The position numbers were made by a program, and so were the translations under genes. This document shows positions 16,543-24,957 of a stretch of DNA of 37,065 nt, in pieces (position 1 is the first letter of the stretch; every line of letters begins with the position of its first letter). The DNA lies in NCBI GenBank assembly GCA_022823225.1, contig JAJDXM010000039.1, positions 1 through 37,065 of the forward strand, given 5' to 3'. Under the pieces are notes generated by a model. It was not told the origin of the DNA. It saw only the letters and a list, made by a program, of their open reading frames with translations, and made no database searches. The DNA comes from Gemmatimonadota bacterium. GTDB lineage: Bacteria; Gemmatimonadota; Gemmatimonadetes; Longimicrobiales; Gaopeijiaceae.

Positions 16543-17654
16543 GATGGTCTCCCTGCCGGCTTTCGGGGTGTCGGCATGGGGCCGTCGGAGTTGGGCCCGT
16601 TCGCAAACACCCCGTTCGGAGCACCCGAGTTCGCCGTGACTATCTCGGGGAACCCGTCCCCGTTGAGGTCGCCGACCGCCACCCCGTAGGTTGCGCAGTC
16701 GCCGCACCCGAAGCGGTGCTCTTCAAAGGCCGTAACTCCGTTGCCCCGGTTGAAATACACCGCGTTCCGCCCCCCCACGTTGGCGACGACGATATCCGGA
16801 TCCCCGTCGAGATCCAGGTCCGCCAGACGGACCGCGTAGCTCCGGTCGTCGTCGCGCCCGAAGGGCAGACTGCGCTCGAAACCGCCCGCCCCGTCACCGA
16901 AGTACACCGCGTTCGCCTCGCCTATGTTCGCCGTCACGATGTCCAGACGGCCGTCGCCATCCACGTCGCCCACGGCCACTCCGCGCGTCTCGTCGCCCCC
17001 GGTTCCGTAGCCGGTGCGCCGCGCGAAGCTGCCCGCGTCGTTCCAGTGGACCGCATTCGCCCCGCCGTCCCGGTTGGCGAGCACGAGGTCGAGGTCCCCG
17101 TCGGCGTCGAGGTCCGCGGCGGCGACATCGATCGTGGAGTCATCACCAGTCCCGAACGGCACCCCTTCGCGAAAGGCGCCCGCCCCGTCCCCGTGGAAGA
17201 TGAAGTTCTGACGGCCGCGATTGACCACGAGGATGTCGGTGTGTCCGTCGCCGTTCAGGTCGGCCAGCGTCAGGCTGCGCGTGGAGCTTGGAGTGCCGAA
17301 GGTCCCACCGGCCTCAAACCGGCCGCTGCCGTCATTGAGGAAGACCAGGCTGCGGGTCCGGTCATTCCCCACGGCGATATCCAGGGCTCCGTCACCATCG
17401 AAATCGGCGAGCGGGACCGCATAGCTGCCGGCCTGTTCGTCCCCGAGCCGGCGCGCGAGGGTGAAGCCGGCCCGCCCGTCGTTGAGGTAGACCCGGTTCT
17501 GTCCGGGCCAGTGACGGCCGTTGGCGACGACCGCGTCCAGGTCTCCGTCGCCGTCCAGGTCGCCCAGGCTGACGGATGCGGTCAGTTCGCTGCCGGAACC
17601 GAGGGACCTGACTGGGCGGAAGGTTCGCTCCTGCTGTGCCGCCAGGGGGGCCAT
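16539..17654 (-). CDS. FG-GAP/VCBS repeat protein, predicted exported
   Basis: The 371-residue protein is built from seven repeats of the integrin-like FG-GAP type, each with a calcium-loop motif such as DLDGDGDLD, DFDGDGALD, DLNGDGHTD, DLDADGDLD, DVDGDGRLD, DLDLDGDPD or DLNGDGFPE followed by a short strand ending in AVYF or similar. It likely folds as a seven-bladed propeller outside the cytoplasm; ligand unknown. The only standard start is ATG 17654 (MAPLAAQQERTF), which gives no signal peptide, yet the in-frame codons just upstream (YILSTLVHISIPA) read like the core of one and PLAAQ looks like a cleavage site. That upstream part coincides with an AT-rich repeat, so the original N-terminus may have been altered, or a rare start is used. 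The gene overlaps the AKR-like gene. Confidence 0.82.
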   Translation of the reverse strand: MAPLAAQQERTFRPVRSLGSGSELTASVSLGDLDGDGDLDAVVANGRHWPGQNRVYLNDGRAGFTLARRLGDEQAGSYAVPLADFDGDGALDIAVGNDRTRSLVFLNDGSGRFEAGGTFGTPSSTRSLTLADLNGDGHTDILVVNRGRQNFIFHGDGAGAFREGVPFGTGDDSTIDVAAADLDADGDLDLVLANRDGGANAVHWNDAGSFARRTGYGTGGDETRGVAVGDVDGDGRLDIVTANIGEANAVYFGDGAGGFERSLPFGRDDDRSYAVRLADLDLDGDPDIVVANVGGRNAVYFNRGNGVTAFEEHRFGCGDCATYGVAVGDLNGDGFPEIVTANSGAPNGVFANGPNSDGPMPTPRKPAGRPS

Positions 17655-17679
17655 GGCTGGGATAGAAATGTGAACCAGA

Positions 17680-17708
17680 GTTGACAGAATGTAAAGTGTA
17701 GTTGACAG
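17680..17708. repeat. AT-rich motif copy B (21-base-spaced GTTGACAG pair)
   Basis: GTTGACAG occurs at 17680-17687 and 17701-17708, exactly 21 bases apart, with AATGTAAAGTGTA between. The reverse complement contains TTACATTCTGTCAACTC, matching copy A (13 bases) and copy C (13 bases). It lies in the 92-base gap between the serine hydrolase stop and the FG-GAP start. Its TTGACA boxes point away from the FG-GAP gene. Confidence 0.65.
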
Positions 17709-17746
17709 TGCCAGGCCGTGAGACCAACGTCTGGGGTCCGCCACCC

Positions 17747-19279
17747 CTACCAGCTCCAACCCGGATCCACCGCCTTCACCGCCAGCCCCAGCGCCTCGAA
17801 CTCGCGGTCCCTCCGGTCCGGCGCGTGAGCGGCGGGCGAGCGGTGGCTCTGCACGACGATGACGAGTTCCCGCGACGGAACGATGTAGGTGCGCTGATCC
17901 CCCGCCCCGGCCGCGTTGTAGGCGTCGGGTGGCAGCGTGGGAATCCTGCTCCCCTTCCCCGATTCGTCCGCGGGGTTGAGCCAGAAGAGCCCTCCGTAGA
18001 CCGGAGGATCCCATGCCGGCGCCGGCGACTGCACGAAGTCCACGAATTCCTCCGTGAGGAGCCGCTCGCCGTTCCACATGCCGCGCTGCAGGTAGAGAAG
18101 ACCGAGGCGAGCCCAGTTGCGGGCGGTCCCGTAGTTGTAGCCGGTGAGCAGGAAGTTGCCGTACGCGTCGGTCTCCATGACGAAGCGGCGGATCCCGATC
18201 TTGTCGAAGAGCGCCCGCTGCGGCCACGACAGGTACTCCTCGCCCAACGCGTTCTCGACCGTTTGCCTGACGATGTAGCCGAGCGTCCAGGGATCCGAAT
18301 TGCGGTAGCGGCCGACGGTGTTCGGCGGAAACTCGGATTCGCGGCTGATCGAAAACCTGAACACGTCGATCGGGGCTTCATATCCGAGCCAATGGTCCCG
18401 CTGGCCGGCGATGAATGACCGGGCCATCTGTTCAGGGGTGGCCCCCGAGTTGGTGAAGCGCAGGCCACTGGACATGCGGAGCAGATCGGCGATCCGGATC
18501 GCGGCGCGGGGATCGCCCTGCGAGTTCTGCCACTCGGGCACGGGCGCGGGTTGCCATAGCTCAAGGTGGCCCATCTGGGTGAGGCGCCCGACCAGCGTCG
18601 CGGTCATGCTCTTTCCCATCGACCAGCTCTCGAGCTGCATGTCGCGGTGCGCGCCCGAGGCGTACTTCTCCGCAACGATGCGCCCGCGGTGGACCACGAC
18701 GAACGCGGCACGGTTGTCGTCCGCCCTGCCGAGCATCACGTCGGCGGCTTCGGCGAGCAGCTCGGCGTTCACATCCTCCGGGAGCGGCTCGCCGGGGAGC
18801 AGGTCGCCCATGGGCCAGGGGGTCGTGGCCGCGTCGGGCAGTGTGCTGGCGACCTGGCGGGGCGTGAAGAAGACGTTGTCGGCGTGGGGCGGAAGGATGA
18901 CGCACCCCTGGTCGCCGAAGTGCCTGGCCCGTCCCCTTGCGCCGCCTGTCGATACAGCGACGATGCGGCGCTGGTCGTCGATGTCGAAGGCAAGCCGTCC
19001 GCCCTCGTAGTCGCTGACGTCCCGCTCGGTGAGGAGGACGCTGCTGTACAGGGCTTCTTCACGGTCCCGCTCCGAGACCCAGATCGCGGAGCAATAGCGT
19101 TTGGCGGAGCCGTTGAGGCTGAATTCGACGGGGGGCTGGACGGTGTTTGCAGCATCGGAGGCGACGACCGCTGTTTCGCCCCGGCTCGCCCGGGTCGCGG
19201 ACGGGTCGTCCGGCGGGGCGCACGCGGAGGCCAGGAAAGCGAGAAACAGGGGGGCGCTGATCGACGGTGTGGACCTCAA
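17747..19279 (-). CDS. serine hydrolase lipoprotein, class C beta-lactamase/PBP fold
   Basis: This 510-residue exported protein belongs to the serine beta-lactamase-like superfamily (esterases, DD-peptidases). The active-site SMGK (Ser220, Lys223) and the YRN triad (Tyr325-Asn327) are present. The N-terminus is a lipoprotein signal ending in the lipobox LASAC (Cys20), followed by a disordered linker and an extra domain (about 50-165) before the catalytic core. The start is TTG at 19279, chosen because AGGAGG lies six bases upstream and because it gives a compact signal peptide; longer frames add unlikely sequence. The substrate cannot be inferred. It is followed after 92 bases by the FG-GAP gene. 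Confidence 0.85.
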   Translation of the reverse strand: MRSTPSISAPLFLAFLASACAPPDDPSATRASRGETAVVASDAANTVQPPVEFSLNGSAKRYCSAIWVSERDREEALYSSVLLTERDVSDYEGGRLAFDIDDQRRIVAVSTGGARGRARHFGDQGCVILPPHADNVFFTPRQVASTLPDAATTPWPMGDLLPGEPLPEDVNAELLAEAADVMLGRADDNRAAFVVVHRGRIVAEKYASGAHRDMQLESWSMGKSMTATLVGRLTQMGHLELWQPAPVPEWQNSQGDPRAAIRIADLLRMSSGLRFTNSGATPEQMARSFIAGQRDHWLGYEAPIDVFRFSISRESEFPPNTVGRYRNSDPWTLGYIVRQTVENALGEEYLSWPQRALFDKIGIRRFVMETDAYGNFLLTGYNYGTARNWARLGLLYLQRGMWNGERLLTEEFVDFVQSPAPAWDPPVYGGLFWLNPADESGKGSRIPTLPPDAYNAAGAGDQRTYIVPSRELVIVVQSHRSPAAHAPDRRDREFEALGLAVKAVDPGWSW

Positions 19280-19285
19280 GAGCGA

Positions 19286-19291
19286 CCTCCT
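19286..19291 (-). promoter_or_regulatory. ribosome binding site fixing a TTG start
   Basis: AGGAGG on the minus strand lies six bases before TTG 19279 and supports this rare start for the serine hydrolase lipoprotein. Confidence 0.65.
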
Positions 19292-19386
19292 CTCGCGGTT
19301 GGCTCGGATCCCGTGGTGTGAACAGAATGCCGGGCCGGATGTGGTATCGCAACGTTGTCGCGGCACATCGAAGCGCATGGGCTCGC

Positions 19387-19764
19387 CTACACGTCGGCCG
19401 GCGACGCGTCGGCACGCCGAAACAGCCACGCCGACCAGATAAACAGCGCAACGAAGAACGCGTTCGACAGCACGATCTCCAGCGGTCCGCTCCAGGGGCG
19501 GCCCAGCCCGCCGAAGAGCGCGATCGCGGCGACAATGGCCTGCCCGCCCGCCATCGCGACCAACGTGCGCGCCATCCCGCGCGGTTGACGGCGCGCGACA
19601 AGGGTGCCGACGCCGCCAATGGCAACCACACCGAAGTACATCACGTTGACTGGGTCGCCATCCGCCCCGATGAGCCCGACGCTCATGCTGACCCAGATCA
19701 GGAGGAAGGAAGCCCCGGCGGCGAGGGCCAGGGCGAATCGGTAGGCGCGGCCTTTCGCGTTCAC
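19387..19764 (-). CDS. small membrane protein of unknown function
   Basis: A 125-residue protein with about four hydrophobic segments (roughly 9-32, 38-57, 66-86 and 92-115) and short charged ends, so an inner membrane protein. I do not recognise the family. The start is GTG (MNAKGRAYRF), with no strong Shine-Dalgarno sequence. It lies between the MscS gene (101 bases upstream in its direction) and the serine hydrolase gene (107 bases downstream). Consistent hydrophobic periodicity favours a real gene over a chance frame. Confidence 0.6.
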   Translation of the reverse strand: MNAKGRAYRFALALAAGASFLLIWVSMSVGLIGADGDPVNVMYFGVVAIGGVGTLVARRQPRGMARTLVAMAGGQAIVAAIALFGGLGRPWSGPLEIVLSNAFFVALFIWSAWLFRRADASPADV

Positions 19765-19865
19765 AAGGGAATCAATGGAAGAAAACGCGCGGTGGTCTCC
19801 GCCGGCGCATTGCCCTCGCAGCCACCGGCCAGAACCGGCACGGCGAGCAGGACGCGCCTCCCCAC

Positions 19866-21026
19866 CTACTCACCACCCGGCAACAGCTGCGGTGCCTCGC
19901 CGTGCCTGATGTACAGCTCCCGCTTCGGGTAGGGGATCTCCACTCCTTCGCGCGCGAATGCCTGCAGGGAGATTCCGGTGATCTCGTCCGCGATCCTCCG
20001 CCGGTTTCGCGCCTCCAGGATCCACACGCGAAGCTGCAGGTTCACCTCCGACGGGCCGAACCCCCGCACGATCACGATCGGGGTCGGGTCCGGCTTGACG
20101 CCTTCCACCTCGAGCGCGGCCTGGATCAGGAGCAGCTTCGCGCGCTCGATGTCCGACTCGTACGCCACCGAGAACGGGATGCGGAGGCGGATATCGTCGC
20201 CCGACATCGTGTAGTTGATGATGTCGCGCTGCATGATCTCGTTGTTCGGCACGACCACCACCAGGTTGTCCGGATTTCGGATCTTGGTGGCACGGATCCC
20301 GATCTCGATCACGTCCCCCCAGGTCCCGGTCTCGTTGGGGGCGTTCCAGAGTTCGATCCGGTCGCCCACCTGGAAGGGGCGGTCCATGATCAGCAGCACG
20401 CCGGCGATCAGGTTCGACAGGGTATCCTTGGCGGCGAGCGACAGGGCCAGTCCGACGACGCCGGCACCCGCCAGCAGCGGCGCGATCTGCAAGCCGAGAT
20501 GACCCATAGCAAGCAGCACACCGACGCCAATCACCATGACGCGCACAAACCGGTTGACCATCGGGAGCGCCGTCTCGTCCAGCGCGGTGTCCGAGCGAGC
20601 CATGATCCTGCCCTCGAACACCCTGAGCAGCTGCCCCACGAAGTTGCTCACGGGGATGAAGATCAGGACTATCCATACGCCCCAAACCCACTGGTGGGGC
20701 TGGGTCTCGTAGGCTTGCCAGCCGTCTTCCGGCGTTACCGCACCGAGCACCGGGACCCACTGTCTCACAAGCAGCCAGACCGCCCACGCCACCACTGTCA
20801 GCCGAATGGCCTTGCGCAGGGACCGCACGAACTGGTCGTCGAGGTCGGTCGCGGTACGCGTGGCCAGCCTCTTCTCCACCCTGCGCAAAACCCACCCGGC
20901 GACCAGGTAGATGAGCCCCGCAACCACGATGGCTCCCAGGCTCGGCAGGAGGCGGGGGCCGACGTAGGCGACCACATCGCCCCACCAATCTTCCAGCCTG
21001 CTCAGGTCGAATCCAAGGAATTCCAT
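19866..21026 (-). CDS. MscS-family mechanosensitive channel
   Basis: Small-conductance mechanosensitive channels release solutes during osmotic downshock. The 386-residue protein has several N-terminal membrane helices, then the pore-lining helix and beta domain: GAGVVGLALSLAAKDTL (about 188-204), LIMDRPFQVGDRIEL, GTWGDVIEIGIRATKIR and VVPNNEIMQRDIINYT. The C-terminal alpha/beta domain ends with VEIPYPKRELYIRHG. The ATG at 21026 is preferred over an in-frame TTG two codons earlier because GGGAGG lies eight bases before the ATG. It follows the CoA-transferase gene in the same direction by 39 bases only in reverse order, so it is upstream of that gene's operon end and probably transcribed after it. 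Confidence 0.9.
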   Translation of the reverse strand: MEFLGFDLSRLEDWWGDVVAYVGPRLLPSLGAIVVAGLIYLVAGWVLRRVEKRLATRTATDLDDQFVRSLRKAIRLTVVAWAVWLLVRQWVPVLGAVTPEDGWQAYETQPHQWVWGVWIVLIFIPVSNFVGQLLRVFEGRIMARSDTALDETALPMVNRFVRVMVIGVGVLLAMGHLGLQIAPLLAGAGVVGLALSLAAKDTLSNLIAGVLLIMDRPFQVGDRIELWNAPNETGTWGDVIEIGIRATKIRNPDNLVVVVPNNEIMQRDIINYTMSGDDIRLRIPFSVAYESDIERAKLLLIQAALEVEGVKPDPTPIVIVRGFGPSEVNLQLRVWILEARNRRRIADEITGISLQAFAREGVEIPYPKRELYIRHGEAPQLLPGGE

Positions 21027-21034
21027 CTGCAAAT

Positions 21035-21040
21035 CCTCCC
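21035..21040 (-). promoter_or_regulatory. ribosome binding site of the MscS gene
   Basis: GGGAGG on the minus strand, eight bases from ATG 21026 but only two from the alternative TTG 21032, decides the start. Confidence 0.6.
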
Positions 21041-21057
21041 GTCAGCGGAGCGGGATG

Positions 21058-22296
21058 TCAACCGCGCACGGCCCCTTCCCGTCTCAACTCCGCGATCTCG
21101 TCGCCGCCGAAACCGTACTCCTCCAGCACCTCGCAGGTGTGCTCACCGTGTTCCGGCGCCCCGCGCTCCACCCGGGGCGGTGTCTCCGACATCTTCACCG
21201 GCGCACCCAGCGTCTCGACGGACTCGCCGCCCTGGGGCACCGACACCACCATCTCGCGGGCGAGCGTCTGCGGGTGGCGGAGCGCATCGATCATGCTGGA
21301 GACCGGCCCGGCCGGCACGTTGGCCTCCTCGAGGCGTCGCAGCCAGCTCTCGGCGGTCGCGCTTCGGAGCCGCCGCGACAGAATCGTGCGCAGTTCCTCC
21401 AGGTTGGCCATGCGCGCGGCGTTGGTCGCGAAGCGCGGGTCGTTCGCCAGCTCGCCGAGCCCCAGCACCTCCAGCAGGCGCAGCCAGTTCACCTGGTTCC
21501 AGCCCCCGGCGGTGATCCAGCCATCCGCCGTCGGGAGCGCCTCGTAGGGGGCAGCCAAGGGATGCGCGGAGCCAAGGGGACCGGGCGACTCTCCGGTCGC
21601 CAGCGCGACCGCCGACTGCCAGAAGGTCTGAATGAGCCCCGCTTCGTAGAGGGATGTATCGACGCGCTGTCCCTTGCCCGTGGACTGACGTGCGTACAGG
21701 GCGGCGACCACGCCCATCGCGCCGAGAATACCGGCGGTGATGTCGGTCAGCGGCGGACCGCACTTGACGGGAGGCCGGCCGGGGCCCTCGCCGGTTACGC
21801 TGAGCAGCCCCGTCATGCCCTGGGCGATGAGGTCGAAGCCGCGCTGGCCCGCCAGAGGTCCCGTGCGCCCGAAGCCGGTGATCTGGCAATAGACCAGGCC
21901 CGGATTCGCCTCTCGGAGGCTTTCGTACCCGAGCGCGAATTCCTCCATGACGCCCTTGCGGAAGTTCTCGATGACCACGTCGCAGCGTTCGAGCATCCGC
22001 CTGGCAACTCCGCGCCCCCCTTCCGTCTTGAGGTCGACCACGGCGCCGCGCTTGTTGCGGTTCATCATCACGAACGCGGCGGCGCTGCCGCCAGCCTCCG
22101 GCGGCGCGAACGCGCGGGTCGGGTCGCCGGCGTCGGGGGGCTCGACCTTGACCACGTCGGCGCCCATGTCCGCCAGCATCCGGCCGCAAACGGGCCCGGC
22201 CATGACGTGGGCGAGTTCGATCACGCGGATGCCGCCAAGCGCACCGGGCTGCGGGCCAGCGCCCGTCACACTCTGCGACCCGCTTCGCCCGCCCAC
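21058..22296 (-). CDS. CaiB/BaiF family (type III) CoA-transferase
   Basis: Type III CoA-transferases move CoA between acyl groups, commonly activating a carboxylic acid with succinyl-CoA or another acyl-CoA as donor. The 412-residue protein shows the family pattern: IRVIELAHVMAGP near the N-terminus, LADMGADVVKVEPP, NRNKRGAVVDLK, DVVIENFRKG, ITGFGRTGP and the catalytic Asp in QRGFDLIAQGMTG (Asp155). The start is GTG, seven bases after the crotonase stop. It is the last gene of the operon dctP-dctQ-dctM-crotonase-CoA-transferase, so it probably activates the acid imported by that TRAP system. The substrate is not identifiable from sequence alone. Confidence 0.9.
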   Translation of the reverse strand: MGGRSGSQSVTGAGPQPGALGGIRVIELAHVMAGPVCGRMLADMGADVVKVEPPDAGDPTRAFAPPEAGGSAAAFVMMNRNKRGAVVDLKTEGGRGVARRMLERCDVVIENFRKGVMEEFALGYESLREANPGLVYCQITGFGRTGPLAGQRGFDLIAQGMTGLLSVTGEGPGRPPVKCGPPLTDITAGILGAMGVVAALYARQSTGKGQRVDTSLYEAGLIQTFWQSAVALATGESPGPLGSAHPLAAPYEALPTADGWITAGGWNQVNWLRLLEVLGLGELANDPRFATNAARMANLEELRTILSRRLRSATAESWLRRLEEANVPAGPVSSMIDALRHPQTLAREMVVSVPQGGESVETLGAPVKMSETPPRVERGAPEHGEHTCEVLEEYGFGGDEIAELRREGAVRG

Positions 22297-22302
22297 ACCG
22301 CC

Positions 22303-23154
22303 CTACTCCCCCCGGAAGCGCGGCTCGCGCTTCTCGAGAAACGCCTCCGTGCCCTCGCGGTAGTCCCGGGTCTGGAAAGCGTCGTACGCCTCGTCGCGCT
22401 CGGCATCGCTGAGCGGCCGTCCGCGCGCCATCCGCCGAACGAACTTCTTGTGCCACCGGTTCACCAGAGGTGCCCCCGAAGCGATCCCGCGCGCCACCCC
22501 CCACCCCGCCTCCGCCACCTCCCCATCCGGCACGATCCTGTTCACGATCCCCATCTCCCGGGCACGGCGCGCATCCACCAGGTCGCCCGTCAGGAGGATC
22601 TCCAGCACGGCCCCCGCACCCGCCGCGGCAAGGAGCGGCGCCATCTCCGCATGCGCCATGGTCGCGCCCAGACGACCCACCGGCGCCCCGAAACGGCTCG
22701 ACTCCCCGCACACGCGCACATCACAGCACGCCGCGATGATCAGCCCGCCTCCCACGCACAGCCCCCGCACCGCCGCGACGGTGGGATGCGGGCAATCGTA
22801 CACGCCCTCGATCCCGCGCCTCAACGCAGCCGCGTAGCGGGTCACCTGTCCGGGCGTGCTGCGATGCTTCGCGAACCCCGAGATGTCGGAACCGGTGGAG
22901 AACGCCCGGCCCCCCGCCCCCTCGACCAGCACGCACCGCACCGAGTCGTCGCCCGCCAACCCCTCGAAGATCTGCCCCAAGGTCTCCCACCCCTCCAGGT
23001 CGAGCACGTTCATCCTTTCAGGGTGGTCGAGCGTCACGGTGACGATTCCGCCGTCACGGCTCATGCGGACGCGGGGGGGCTGGCGGCCGGGAGGCCCGTC
23101 CGGCGGCGGACCCGCGGTTGGCGGCCGTTCCCCGGCGTTCGGAGGCGCACTCAT
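22303..23154 (-). CDS. enoyl-CoA hydratase/isomerase (crotonase) family protein
   Basis: Crotonases hydrate, isomerise or cleave acyl-CoA thioesters through an oxyanion hole. The 283-residue protein has VTVTLDHPERMNVLD (about 38-52), the oxyanion segment RAFSTGSDISGF and the second segment VRGLCVGGGLIIAACCDVRV. The Pro/Gly-rich first 30 residues are an unusual extension; a second ATG at MSRDGG would remove it, but the four-base overlap with dctM (ATGA) supports the longer start. It sits between TRAP permease and CoA-transferase genes, which points to catabolism of an activated acid. Hydratase versus other crotonase chemistry cannot be decided. Confidence 0.88.
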   Translation of the reverse strand: MSAPPNAGERPPTAGPPPDGPPGRQPPRVRMSRDGGIVTVTLDHPERMNVLDLEGWETLGQIFEGLAGDDSVRCVLVEGAGGRAFSTGSDISGFAKHRSTPGQVTRYAAALRRGIEGVYDCPHPTVAAVRGLCVGGGLIIAACCDVRVCGESSRFGAPVGRLGATMAHAEMAPLLAAAGAGAVLEILLTGDLVDARRAREMGIVNRIVPDGEVAEAGWGVARGIASGAPLVNRWHKKFVRRMARGRPLSDAERDEAYDAFQTRDYREGTEAFLEKREPRFRGE

Positions 23155-24428
23155 CGGTAGAAGATTTCCACGAGCAGAAGCGAAAAGGTGGGCACGTACG
23201 TTACGAGAAGCAGAATGGCCAGCAGCACCGCGATGAACCAGAGGTTCGACTTCGTCACCTGCCAGATGTCGGCTTTGGCGACCGAGCAGGCGGTCACCAG
23301 CACCGAGGCGACCGGTGGCGTCTGCTGCCCGATCCCCAGGTTCAGCGTCACGATCAGGCCGAAGTGAATCGGATCGATGCCCATCGCCTGCACCAGCGGC
23401 ATCACGATCGGGACGACGAGGATGATCGCCGCGGCCGAGTGCAGGAAGAGTCCGATCGCGAGGAGGAAGAGGTTCAACAGCGCCAGGATCGCGAGCTTCG
23501 AATCGGTGAGCCCGGTGATCGCCGCGGCGACCTGCTGCGGCATCCGCGACTCGGTCAGGAAGTCCCCGAGGAGCGCGGACGCGGCCACCAGCAGCATCAC
23601 CACGGCGGTCTGGTGTCCGGCCTCCACCAGCGCCTCCCGCAGGCCCTTGAGGTCCAGTTCCCTGTACACGAGGCCGCCGATCACCAGCGCCGCGACCACC
23701 GCCAGCCCGGCACCCTCGGTGGCGGTCACCCAGCCGCCGAAGATACCGCCGAGAATGATCAGCGGGAGGAGCAGCGACCAGCCCGCCTCGCGGAAGGTCC
23801 GCCAGACGCGCCGGAGCTGGAACGCCTCCTCGACGGGGAGCTTCGCGCGCCGCGCCCACAGGTACGCCGCGAACATCATGAGCACGCCGCCGACCACGCC
23901 CGGGATAATCCCCGCCACGAAGAGCTCCACGATCGAGCTGCCCGACATGACGCCGTAGAGAATCATCGGGATCGACGGGGGAATGATCACGGCCAGCGTC
24001 GCCGAAGACGATGTGACGGCCGCCGCGAAGTTGTTCGAATAGCCACGCTTCTTCATCGCGGGAATCAGGATCGAGCCCAGCGCCGCGACGTCCGCCACCG
24101 CGCTGCCCGAGATCTCCGCGAAGAACATCGACGCCGAGATCGACACCATCGCGAGCCCGCCGCGGATGAAGCCGAAGACCGCCGACGCGAAGGCCACGAG
24201 CCGCCGCGAGATGTCCGACCGGTTCATGATCGCGCCCGCCAGGATGAACAGCGGGATCGCGATCAGGGGGAACCTGGAAGCCCCCGAGAACATCAGGATG
24301 CCCACGTTGGGGAGCGACTCGGCGCCTCCCGCGATCAGGATCGCGACGATCGTCATCAAGCCGAGCGCAACCGCGATCGGGACGTTGACGAGAACGAGGA
24401 GAAGGAGGACGATCAGCGCGAGGATCAT
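23151..24428 (-). CDS. dctM: TRAP transporter large permease subunit (DctM), second system
   Basis: Large membrane subunit of the second TRAP transporter, 425 residues with about 11-12 helices. It begins MILALIVLLLLVLVNVPIAV and shows FPLIAIPLFILAGAIMN, MFFAEISGSAVADVAALGS, a IIPPSIPMILYG loop, TEGAGLAVV and LNLGIGQQTPPVASVL, all typical for DctM of the C4-dicarboxylate type. The ATG overlaps the dctQ stop by four bases and the end overlaps the crotonase start by four, so the genes are translationally coupled. Confidence 0.94.
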   Translation of the reverse strand: MILALIVLLLLVLVNVPIAVALGLMTIVAILIAGGAESLPNVGILMFSGASRFPLIAIPLFILAGAIMNRSDISRRLVAFASAVFGFIRGGLAMVSISASMFFAEISGSAVADVAALGSILIPAMKKRGYSNNFAAAVTSSSATLAVIIPPSIPMILYGVMSGSSIVELFVAGIIPGVVGGVLMMFAAYLWARRAKLPVEEAFQLRRVWRTFREAGWSLLLPLIILGGIFGGWVTATEGAGLAVVAALVIGGLVYRELDLKGLREALVEAGHQTAVVMLLVAASALLGDFLTESRMPQQVAAAITGLTDSKLAILALLNLFLLAIGLFLHSAAAIILVVPIVMPLVQAMGIDPIHFGLIVTLNLGIGQQTPPVASVLVTACSVAKADIWQVTKSNLWFIAVLLAILLLVTYVPTFSLLLVEIFYR

Positions 24429-24955
24429 GGGTCTGCGCCCCCACCGGGCGTGCGGAGAGCATCGGGGAGGCTGAGGAGCTGGGCGGCGATGAAGAGGAGC
24501 GCCCCGACCGGGATGACCGACTGCGCAAGGGCGGTGGGGACGCTTGGCAGACTGATCAGCGTGGCCCCCGAGAGCGCTCCCTGGACCCGCCATCCCGCCC
24601 ACGCGAGGACCAGAAAGAAGCCGATCACGGCGGCCTCCGCGGCGAGCACGGCACAGGTGCGCGCTGCCCCGCGAAGTCGTTCCACGACCATCGGGACGCC
24701 GATATGGCCCCGCTTGAGCGCCACCAGCGCAGCTCCGTAATAGGTCAGCCAGGCCAGGAGGATCGACGCGACCTCGTCATACCAGACAAGGGCGTTGCCC
24801 GCCTTGCGGAACCCGACGCCGAGCACCACGACCAGGGCCAGCGCGGCCACCAGCACAGCCACGATCGCCTCCATCGAGGCCTGGAAGATGCGCCGCGCGC
24901 CACCCAGGCGGTCGCGGGCCAACGCGTCGCCTCCCCGTCCGGCCGCGGCGCCCAC
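24425..24955 (-). CDS. dctQ: TRAP transporter small permease subunit (DctQ), second system
   Basis: Small four-helix subunit of the second TRAP transporter, 176 residues, with the family pattern WYDEVASILLAWLTYYGAAL followed by KRGHIGVPMVVE. The start is GTG, two bases after the stop of the binding-protein gene, and the stop overlaps dctM. The first 20 residues are Gly/Arg-rich and could be shorter if MEAIVAVLV is the true start. Confidence 0.88.
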   Translation of the reverse strand: MGAAAGRGGDALARDRLGGARRIFQASMEAIVAVLVAALALVVVLGVGFRKAGNALVWYDEVASILLAWLTYYGAALVALKRGHIGVPMVVERLRGAARTCAVLAAEAAVIGFFLVLAWAGWRVQGALSGATLISLPSVPTALAQSVIPVGALLFIAAQLLSLPDALRTPGGGADP

Positions 24956-24957
24956 CG

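Noticed and set aside
16620-17600. Repeated DNA in the FG-GAP gene as a possible mobile or tandem element
   Set aside because: The repeats are diverged and follow the seven calcium-loop blades of the protein.
17681-17707. TTGACA boxes of repeat B as the FG-GAP gene promoter
   Set aside because: They are on the plus strand while the gene is on the minus strand, and no -10 box fits.
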